Shown here: positions 52,801 through 63,432 of the stretch, piece after piece
Layout of the letters: each line of letters begins with the position of its first letter
How positions within the stretch are numbered: position 1 is the stretch's first letter
Assembly: GCA_001939145.1 (NCBI GenBank)
Contig: LSRX01000532.1
Span: 424,352 to 488,351 of the forward strand
Length of the DNA: 64,000 bases
Reading direction: 5' to 3'
DNA from: Symbiodinium microadriaticum
Taxonomy: Eukaryota; Sar; Dinophyceae; Suessiales; Symbiodiniaceae
Made by a program: the position numbers and the translations under genes
The notes under the pieces: generated by a model
Told to the model about the DNA's origin: nothing
Database searches by the model: none
Seen by the model: the letters and a program-made list of their open reading frames with translations, nothing else

Positions 52801-55800
52801 TCACTAGTTCGCGCGTTTGTGCCACCGCTTCATGCATTATGGTCCGACCATGTGAGCCGCGTCTTCCCATGTAGGTTTGTCGAGACTAGGTGACTATTGA
52901 TGGACGACAGTCCTACCTCCTCCAGAACTTACTGTTCGGAAGAGATGGATAGATAGATAGATGGATGGATGAATGAATGGATAGATAGATAGATAGATAG
53001 ATAGAGAGATAGATAGAGAGATAGAGAGACAGAGAGATAGAGAGATAGATATATAGAGAGATAGAGACATAGATAGATAGATAGATAGATACATAGATAG
53101 ATAGGACATAGGAACATACATGCGCGCAATAGACTATCTTGATGTCAGCGATGAGGACCTTGACGACGACGACAACGACTTCTGCTGGTACCGGTGCTAC
53201 AATCCATGGCCACGTGCGCAATACCACTACGACGACTGCTGCGACCGACTACTACTGTTGTCAGTACTACTACCACTACCGCTACCACTATACCACCACC
53301 ACCACCACCACCACCACCACAAGTACCACTACCACTACCAGAACCACTATTAGTTTTACTACTTGCTACTGTTACGTCAGCTACCACCACCACCACCACC
53401 ACCACCACCACCACTGCTACTGCTACTGCTACTGCTACTGCTACTACCGCTACGAAGATCACCAGCCATAGTTGGGACAGAGACACATCAACAACGACCA
53501 CCGGTAGCAGTCGGAAAATAGTCAAAACACCAGTTGACATGTTGTGGTCAGAAGGTAGCACCCGTGCCCACGACTGGCTGACTCCGAAACCCCCGCTGCG
53601 GATGCAAGGTCACACTGTCGCCTGGGCTGGATGCGCTGCTTTGCTATTTGCTTGCCGAAGATCCCTTGCTCTTGCGGGCGAGACCCTCAGGGCCGCTAAG
53701 CAGCTTACCTTTCGAAGTCACAGGTTTTGTGTGAAGAAGGGCCTCGGTGACAAACGAGCTGCTTTGCACGGTAAGACAGTGATTGTGTTACATTTCAGCC
53801 AGCATTTTTGTCTCAACGGTGTCCCCCAGACATCAGGAGCTGCGCAGCACCCTGCACCTGCCGATACCGGAAGCTGCACAGAAGTTTTGCCGGCCAGAGG
53901 ACCTGTGACAGCAGCTTGAGCCGTTGCAGGTTGTTTGCTCCTGTACCATGATGGCACTGCACTATGCAGGGCTTCCACTTTAGACAAATCCGGCATCGTT
54001 GTTGCGCTTCGCAGCTTGGCGGAACCAAGCAGTGTTGGTTGACGCAGATCATCCTGGCTCAGACTTGAGTAAGTTTGTCGTTTTTTAATGTGCCAGCTTT
54101 TCCACCACATCCTACTGGGCCCTCGTATGCCATCCTGCTCACTACACCGTAGGTCTAGAGATTTAGTCCTTCGGATTTGGATTCGCCTCGCGGGCATGGC
54201 CGTAGCGATGGCCGCCACGAGCTCCCAGCCCTACTGGGCTCTTGCTACTCGGCTCATGGCAAGCCTGAAGCTTGATTTGCTCCGCGACTTCATGGCATAG
54301 CATCCGTAATTAGACCTAGCTGCACCAGGGCTCTGTTCAGAGTCATTTGGGACCGAGTTGAGGTTGCAAGTCACATTCACAACCCGATCTCTGGTCAAGC
54401 ATACCATAGCAACGGTTGTCTGAACATGACTGATGTTTCTTTGCTGCGCCGCTTTTCATCCAGCCTGCAAGGATTCGGCTGCACAAGCTGACAACGACGG
54501 ACGCTACGCAGTGAGTCGTGCAATGTTCCGAAGGGAGAAGGACCGCATGATTGCAGCAATTCGCCAGGATGCCAGTGCCTTGTGCTCCCAGATCTCAGCG
54601 CCGTAGCAGTCATCCTACAAGATTACACGTAAAAGCTCTCTCTCGGACTTTAAATGACCCTGCCTAGAGCATTCCCTTCTTGATCCCTGTTGATCCCCTT
54701 TCCTCATGTGTTGAGTAACCCGAGGTGCACTTCGTGATGCTTCAGTCGAGCTCCGAAACGACAGGGAGGTCGTGATGGCGGCCCTTGAAGAGAATGGCCT
54801 TACCTTGCGCTACGCGTCTGCAGACCTCAAGGACGACGAGGAGCTTGCGATCGGGACTACTTTCGGAATTACTGCTTAAGGGTTGTTTTGTACATAGTAA
54901 CCCAGTAAAGCCTATACAAAGGCCTATAACATGCCAAGCAAAATTGTGAACAAGTAAAGACTCTGAACTGAATTGACAAATATGTTGCAGATATGACGCA
55001 TTGCAAGCCAAGTCAGCCCTAGGTGATGGCAGCAGTTCAGCGGACTGGCTTTGCCTTGGAATCTGCCTCGCCCGTCCTTAAACGCAGCAAAGACATCGTT
55101 TCGGCAGCCGTCCAACGCGATGGCTTGGCCTTGGAGTGTGCATCGGATGAGTTGAAAAATGACAAGGACGTCGTCCTGGCAGCTGTATGCCGTGATGGCT
55201 TGGCTTTGGTGTATGCTTCAGATGGACTGAGGAATGACAAGGATGTGGTGATGGCAGCAATTGATCAAATCTGGATTGCAGTGGAATACGCCTCGGAAGA
55301 TCTGAAGAGAGACAAGGAGGTCGCTCTCAGTGCGATCCATCAAAACCCAAAAGCCCTGGCTTCTTTGTCTAAGGACCTGAAGAGGGACCAGGGGGTGGTT
55401 TTGGCGGCAATTCAGCCGAGCCCGCTTGCCCGAGGCACCTCAACGAAGGAGTTGAGGATGGACCACGAGGCCGTCATGGCCGCACTGCGCAAGGAATGCT
55501 CTGCGCTGGTATATGCCGCTGAGGAGTTAAAGAAGGACAAGGGCTTCATGATGGAAGCAGTGCAGACCAATGGCTTTGCTTTGGAGCACGCATCTATGGG
55601 CCTGAAGAAGGACAAGGATGTGGTATGCCGGGCGGTTCATCAAAATGGGCTGGCCTTGCATCTAGCTGCATCCGAGCCGCAGAACGACTCAGACGTAGTC
55701 TTGGCCGCCATTCGTCAGAACCCCTTCGCCTTGAGCTATGCTCCTACTTGGTTGAAGGAAAGCCGGAGTTTCCTGTTGACAGCACTTCGTGAGAATGGAC

Positions 55801-58800
55801 TTGCCTTTGAGCTCGTTGGTGAAAGTTTGCAGATGGACAAGGAGGCGGGCACGGAGTCTCAAGGAAACAGCTTTGGGAAGATGTTTAGGTCTCCATTTGC
55901 TGAAACCTGGATTCCGAAGCCTGCTGTCAGGTCGCCTTGGTGGCAGTTCAACAGAGCCTGTGCGGCAAGCATTGTTTCTAAAGATAGGTGTCTTCTCCCG
56001 TTCACAAGATTCAAAGTGTGGTTCTAAGCACGTACTCGTCGAGACTGTTTGCTAGGAATGGCCTCGCCTTGGAGCATGCTGGAGATGAGCTCAAGAACAA
56101 TTTGGAGGTCGTGTCTGCGGCTTGCAGCCAAGATCCTTGTGCTTTGGAATTCGCTTCGGCTGGCTTGAAGGATAACAAGGACCTCGTGATGGCAGCTGTC
56201 CTTCGCAATGGCGCTGTGCTGAAGCATGCTTCGCAGCATCTCCAGATGGACGATCAGCTCCTCTTGGCAGCAGCTGCTCGGCCCTTGCGCCGCTTCTCCC
56301 ATGAAAGAGCCGAGATTGGAGCGGGGCCATTTTCAGCGAAAGGGAGACTGCAGACACAGGAGCTCTTCCCCGAAGCGGCCTTGGCGGCATTCAACGAGCC
56401 AGGGGATGTACAAGAGCTGGTCACACGACCTCTCACGAGTGGCCTGATGACGGAGCCGCCAGAGCAGACAGACCTCCAAGTCGACCCAGCTGAGGATCAT
56501 GTGGATGCATCAAGTGTCGAAGATGCAACATCGGATGGTGTGCTTGAAGTAAAAACAAGCGAGGCAAGTTCTCCGAGACGTCCAAATGCAGACATGCCAG
56601 ACGAATCCCAGCACCGCACGGAACCGTCAACCCCTCCGTCAACACCTCGAACGGAGTCAGGAGAGCCCGCCGCAGAGACAACGAGAGCCATGCCAGCTGA
56701 GGAAGATGGCTGTGAGGTGGTCGACCCCAGCTCGAACCAACATGACGAGCCGAGCCACCTGGAGGATCGATGCATACAGATGAGCCACGAGCAAGATCTG
56801 CCTCAGAGTCAGGAGGCTTCATCCGAATTCGGGCATGAGGCAGTGCTCGCCACAGTGCCTTTGTCAGCACTGTTGACAGGCTTTCTCTTTCCCAACCTTT
56901 AACACATGGGTGTAGGACTTTAAGATGCTGGAGTGTAGTCGGATCCACTTGCTTTGCACAGCTTGGAGGTGCAGCGCGATCATCCCGGCCTGGCGCTGGC
57001 CACCACGAGCGTCCCCATGAAGGGGCCTTCTACGCTCGAGTGCTGTTTCGGTTTCTTTGTGCAGAGGTAGACGAGGAACCCAGAGTCAAGCACGAGTCGT
57101 CCTTTGATAAAGTTCTGACCTATGGCTGCGATTCCAAGCACACACCTTCAATTGTTTTGGCTCCTCTGAATTCCTTGCGTAGGGCCAGCGCAGTGTGAAA
57201 CAACCACAGAAGCGCGAAAGCGTTTAGTGTCAATTCCCACATCGCCGAAGCTCAGACAGAAAGGTGATGTCTTTTTTCGTTTGTCTAGGGTCTCGTGGAA
57301 GCATTATAGGCAGCCTGACTAAGGAGAGTGCGAAGGTTCGTTGGGCTTCTGGACTTGTTGCTCTCGTCTGTCCTGGTGTGGTGCTAGTAGTACTTCCGAG
57401 TGACTGCAACTTTTTTGTACTAAGCAACCAAGCCGCTGGACGTGAGATGTGGGCGGGCACGTGTGCAGTATGCTACACGTTGCAGGACCGGAAGCTCCTT
57501 ATTGACCCTGCAGGAAGCCCAGAAAATGGCATCAGACTCGAGGTGCACTTTTCACCATCCATACACCAATGCATATGGGGATGCCGAGCTTCAGTCCATG
57601 GCAGCAGCAGGATTATACATGCCCGATGCAATTACATCCCATCACGTCATCGAATGCAGTACTCGTTTGTCACAGAACTTTGCGGTGGAAGAAAAAATGA
57701 AGAGAGAGATGTAGGTATGTCCTGCTGGTGTGGATGGATCAATGCATGTGAGCAGCTTCGTGTGTGCGGTGGGGATACTTCAACACCCGAATCGCTTCCA
57801 GTCCGAGGACAACTGGGTCAGCATCCTGAATGCCGAGCCGATCTTCGAGGCTGTGTGGCGTTTGGTGTATGCATGCAGAGTCTCTCAGGATAGTGACTAC
57901 TGGTAGTCTCAGGAATTGCAATATCAATGGATGCGATGGTGCAGAGTGCGTGAATCACGGTAATCATGTTTATAGAATTAGTCGCAAGACTGACGATGCG
58001 CGTCAAATTATGATAATCAAGAGTTCAATAGAATCCTAGAGTTCAGGTGGTGCGCCATGTGCTAGCTAAAGGCATTCTCGGGAAGTCAAACTTCCCCTAC
58101 ACCGTGTGGAAAGCCTCTGACAGCATCATCGCTACCTTCCAGCTTGAACATGGAGGGCAAGAAGATGCGTACTCTAGAGGTAGAAGTGCCCAGTACCGCG
58201 TCACGACAAACAAGCATCAACATCCAATGCTCCCCCCTTTCGGGATTTGTCTTCGGACCCGAAGATCTGGAAATACCAAGTCGCAGACCATGGTTCCACA
58301 ACATGATGCAACATGAGATAACAGCTTTGGAAATGAAGTGCAAAGGCGGTCGATGCCTTCGCTGCGGAGCGGCTCCAGCTGGTGGGAGAGAAAAGAGCGC
58401 AGTCGAGGTTCTTCAGATTCGCTTCGACTTGTGAAGCCTCTGCAAGCAGATTTTGTCTCAGAGCGCTTTGCAACCACCCCGTTGCCAACACCACTCTACG
58501 CTTTCTTCGCCTCAGGTCTCCACCGGATTTTATATGCAGATGACAGCTCACACAATAGAATAGAAGAGCGCCATGGCACTCCGGGCCATGGCACTCCGGG
58601 CCGTGCAGCAGAGTCTGATTCGAAGCAGATTCATGCATCCTCGCGTCTCAGAAACTTTGCTTGCTGCTGCTGCAGTCGCACCAGAGGGCGGGGAGCTCTG
58701 GACTTCGCCCAGGAGGATGGCTTTCGACCATGCCGTCACTGAAGCAGAGCTGGGTCTCCTCAGCGGGGCAGCTCAGAGGGCCTTCTCTTCGGGTTTATTC

Positions 58801-61800
58801 TCACAAAGTGCAGCCGACTGCTCCTTGGCTCCTTTGGCCTCGGGCGCAGCGGACGAGGAGCTTCTTGGACTTGCCGTCCAGGAGCTAGTGGCCTGCCTTG
58901 CCGAGCGGTTTTTGCAGCGGGCAGTCTCCGCAGGCTTCTCCGTCCACCTCTCCCAAACTTCTGACGGGGACTTGAAGCTGGCAGATTCCTTGCTGGCCAA
59001 GCTGAGCCCTCCTTCGAGGAAGGACCTTGAAGAGAATCCACTCGGGGCGGAGCAGGGTTATGGCTATTGGGCGCCTCATATCGACAAGGCCAATGTGCCC
59101 GACTACGACGTCAGCGCCATCCTCTACCTCTCGACCATGGGTGAGCAGTTTTCCGGGGGGGCCTTCGCCTTCAACGACGCTGATGCGGACAGGATCGTCG
59201 AGCCCAAGATGGGGAGGCTTCTGCTGTTTGACTCAGGTGTGGATTGGGCTTGGGGGGTAAAGTCTAAAGCAACTCCAGCGTTTTTGCTTCCCAACTCCCC
59301 AATTGGAAGCATGTGCCCTGACATGGCAGGCCCCAGCAACTTGCACCAAGTCTATCCAGTGCTTTCTGGCACTCGCTTGGCGCTCTCGGTTTGGTTCAGC
59401 CGTTCCCTGACCAAAGACGCGGTCGGTGCAAAAAGGATCCGCTCGTTTGGCTGAAATTAGGCTTGCGACCTGGCGAGCAGAAGGCAAAGGCAGTGGATTT
59501 TACAATGCTGACCAAGGGGCCTGTAAAAACCTCGATCACCCTCTGTCTCTACGCCGACTCTCTGCTTCCGACAGGGCAGATGTTTTTGGATTGTCCCAGC
59601 CCCAAAGTCTCATCAGCGCCCAGGCTGCACGATAAACTGGTTCAGAGAATGGCCGGCAGAGGCACTGTCCTCTGTCGCACAGCAGCAACTGACGGTGAAC
59701 CAGGCCACCGCTTTCGGATCCTTGTGCTCAGTGTGTGCAGATATGCATACAGGTGCATTTGCATTTAGCAGTAGAAGCCGGTGTGTCTGTATACAAATAC
59801 GAATGAATAGACCAACTGCGCACACATGTTTCTCTCGTTGAGTGTACTCCAGGAAACAATGAACCGCATCGTCGACATGTCAAACTTCTGAGTGTAGGGA
59901 TCAGTATGGCCAAAAATTATGAGTAAGTATGATTGAGAGAAATGCTGTTGTCGGTATATGCTTGTGCTGTGGTTGGTAGCGCGGCTACTTTTCAGAACGC
60001 GATTTGTGTCCATGCTGTTTGTGCACTGTACTGCTGCTATTGTTGTGCAATGGTGCTCCGCCTCTCTAGGGGTTTACGGCATATGCATGCAAGGCTACCC
60101 TGCAAAAACACTGACCGCCACACCGCTCCTCCGACAAAGAAATCAGGAACAAACACGTGCGCAACAATGAGAGGATAATTGCCCTCGCGCAGCCTCAAAA
60201 TGCAACCACTGAAACACACAGCCAACAGGCAGACAGTGAGAGCTTGCAACATGTCATCCCCAGTGCAGACGAGCAATATACGAACGAGACAAGCCAAACG
60301 GACACAGCTCAAAGCACCCAAAATCGCAACAACAACACTTGTTTGTGGTGTTTGCATGCTAGGGTTTCTTCGTGTTGTGTCTTTGCATATAATAGCGTGG
60401 CTTGTAGCCCTTTTGAACAGACATTTCACCAAAGAGACTTGGATGCTTTTGTCACATACTCTAGGCGTCGTTCGAGTTGTTGTGAAACTTTTTCTGTGTG
60501 TCGAAGACAACTCAACCCGGGACGTAACGTACTAGGTTACTAGGTGATGCTTAGTTACACACTGGCTCGAACGGCAGCAAGCATGTGCGGAAACTAAACG
60601 TGCGACTGCGAGCTCTCACCCTATGCAAGTGTGAACACTCACCACCCAACGGTTTGCAATGCTGACCACAAACTCATCCCAAAACCTTGGTCCCAAGATG
60701 CAAAGCCCAAAAACCTGACCACAAGCCCCGAAATCTTCCTCTCCAAGCTTTACGACCAAATCCCGGTAACCTGCACACGAACTCAATGTCCGTAGCTCGA
60801 CTCGACAGGTACAGCTTCCTAACTTCGACGGCTCCGTGAAGCTGTTTCAGGCCTTGTCCATGTTTCGACCTTTCGGATTTCAAGCTTTAGGATTGGGAAT
60901 AGCAGTTCACAGATGCAGGGGCTTCATGTCCCGCATTGGGTAAGAGTCGAGAGCTTCTACATCTCAGCGGGTGCGTTTGGCGTCCCACTCCAATCCCTAA
61001 AGCTGCAGGCGTGCAAGGTTCAACTGTTACAACCTCAGGCGCAATTTCTATCTTTTACCTTCGCCTTTCGAAGATCAAGACCCAAAGAATCCCACAGCCT
61101 TGAAGTCTTTAACCCTAGACTCAAACTGCTAAGCCCTGTCACCCGGAACCCTGAACTCTGCACCTCTTCACCCAGGTGATGCATATGAGCGTGGAGCAAG
61201 CCTCCAAGAAGTTCTTAGAGCAGAACAAGCCAGGGGCTCGGCAACATCTTCGTCTCCGATGGTGTCTTCGGACGGACAGAGCGGAAAAAACTGTTGGCTT
61301 TTGGCACACTATGTCTTGTGATCGTTCTTTGGTGGCCCCTCCCGCTCTCAGACTTTCTGTTTCTTTCTGGAAGCTTGAGAAAACTTGGTCCTTTCGTCGT
61401 CAAGAGCCTTGATGCGACCCTCTGATCCTTCGGAGCCGCCGTTCTATGATTCGCTCCCGATTCGTAGTGTTGTGCATCCTTCTCATGGGTTGGTCCTTCC
61501 AGCTACCCGTCTCACGTTTCAACATAAGGACCTACTTCTCATGTCGTGCAGCACACCAAGGCATTAATTACAGCCCGGTAAAACCCGTAAGGCTCAACCC
61601 GCAGCATCAGTTTCGTATACACTCACCAGGCGCCATGTCTACAACACGCCGACCAGCTACCTTGAGCTCCTCTCCAGCTTCATATCAGTACTGGCCATGA
61701 AGCGGAAGCAGGCAGGTTCCTCAGGCTGCAAGGGTACCGGGTCGAGAGCAGCTGGTGAGCTAGGCCTAGGGATCCAAGATTGAACATGTGTCCATGACCT

Positions 61801-63365
61801 GGCCGCAGACGACCTGACAAGAGTTCCGCACGAACAGGTGGGCACGCAGCAGAAGAGATACAAGGCCCGCGACTGGCATTTGGAGCTTTGGTTCATTCAA
61901 AGCCTTGATGAAAACAAGCATGTTATGAGATTCCCCCAGACTTTAGCCTCATTGCTTCTGCTCCAATGTAGTCTCGAGTCAATGCCGAACCGACCATATC
62001 GCTCATGCCGTCTACCGCTACAAGCTTCCTTCCTCCGCCAGACAAGCCCTCAGACGCGTCAGCTCCAAAGCTGGGAGCAGGTTGCCAATATAATCCCCCA
62101 CTCCCAAGCAGACTGAAATCCCCTACCGGACAAACCTTGGAAGCCCAGCCGAAGTCTTCACAGGTTGGCCTGGAGAAGATAGGTGATGCCGAGGAGCAGG
62201 TGGGTCCTTGTTGGAACTGCAGCAGTTGTGTCTTTCCGCCGTTGATTCTTTCTGTTTTTGATGTGTCGCCTCGTCGCGGTAATTGTACTACTGGTAAACA
62301 GAGTGCTACAAGCATTTATGTTCTGGCAACAGTGATAATTGGCAGAACCAATATCGACACTGTCACCGAACATGCTGATCGTAATAAGGTACTTGACTTG
62401 TTGCGCCTAGTCGTGCTAACAGTCCAAGCTCCACGCACCGAAGAACAATCCCTTCAGCAATCCTGAGGTTCCCAAGCCACCCCAAGTGTCCACAATGCAC
62501 ACCACACCGGCGGGAGATTTGCACCCCATAATCTGCACACCATCGCGGCAGGTGCAGCGGGAACCCGGATGCCAATTGTGGATTTCGAGACCAATATAGG
62601 ATTTGATTGGCGACTTCGGGCGATTTGAGGGCCAAAGGGATCACGGGTCTGTGGTGCAGTGCGAGCACGGTTGGTGGTGACGATGATGCTGACGTTGATG
62701 ATGAAGAGGACGACCTGGCACTCTGATGATAGCGGCGACATGCGGCGACGGTGCTGATTCTTGGCTCGGTGCTTGTGTTTGTGCTCCAACGGCCGAAATC
62801 AGGTCAGTGGCTTGCAGCAGATGCTGGTGGAGTCGTCCCGCCAAGTTTTGATTTGGAGTAGCAGGGGGATAGGTGCTGAGAGGTTTCATTAGGAGCTACC
62901 ATGCCACTGCTGCCAGTGCTGGTTTGATTTTTGGATCCGAACTTGCATTTCTCAGAGCATCACACAGCATAAGCCCTAAGAGCTCCAAGTCCATACCGAA
63001 TCCCCTACCTTGCGCACTTACGACTGTCCTCTCACGAATCTCTTGAGGCTGCAGGCGGTGACCTCAAAGGATGCAAGCATCCCGTAAAAGTCCGACGCGA
63101 AAGCCCCCGCACTGTTAAGCATTGCAAATACTGCAATGATTACTGTTGTCTTTTCTGTGTTTACTTCTGCTTCCTGTCGCGTCGATTTTCGGCAGCAGCA
63201 GCCGGTGCATCAGGACGATTAATATTGCTAGCAGCGGCTTTAGTTGTAGTGGTAGCGGTGGCGATAGCGGTGGTGGCGGTGGTGGTGGTGGTGGCGGCGG
63301 CGGCGGTGGTGGTGGTGGCAGTAGAAATAGTAGGAGTAGGAGTAGTAGTCGTAGGAGTAGTAGAA

Positions 63366-63432
<67 letters not shown>

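Larger units (their letters stand above)
46191..54533 (+). other. 8.3-kb interval without recognised exons, microsatellite rich
   Basis: The dynein segment 'CTIDWFxxWPxxALxxVAxxFL' (about 50 residues) should lie between 46.2 and 61.2 kb but was not found. Repeats: (ATC)n 47486-47556, (AGT/AGC)n 48319-48590, (CTA/CTC)n 49545-50035, (GATA)n 52946-53105, (CCA/CTA)n 53264-53452. Confidence 0.5.

Noticed and set aside
57264-57893. 209-codon + strand frame
   Set aside because: No recognisable motif, no relation to the neighbouring genes, and a length plausible by chance.
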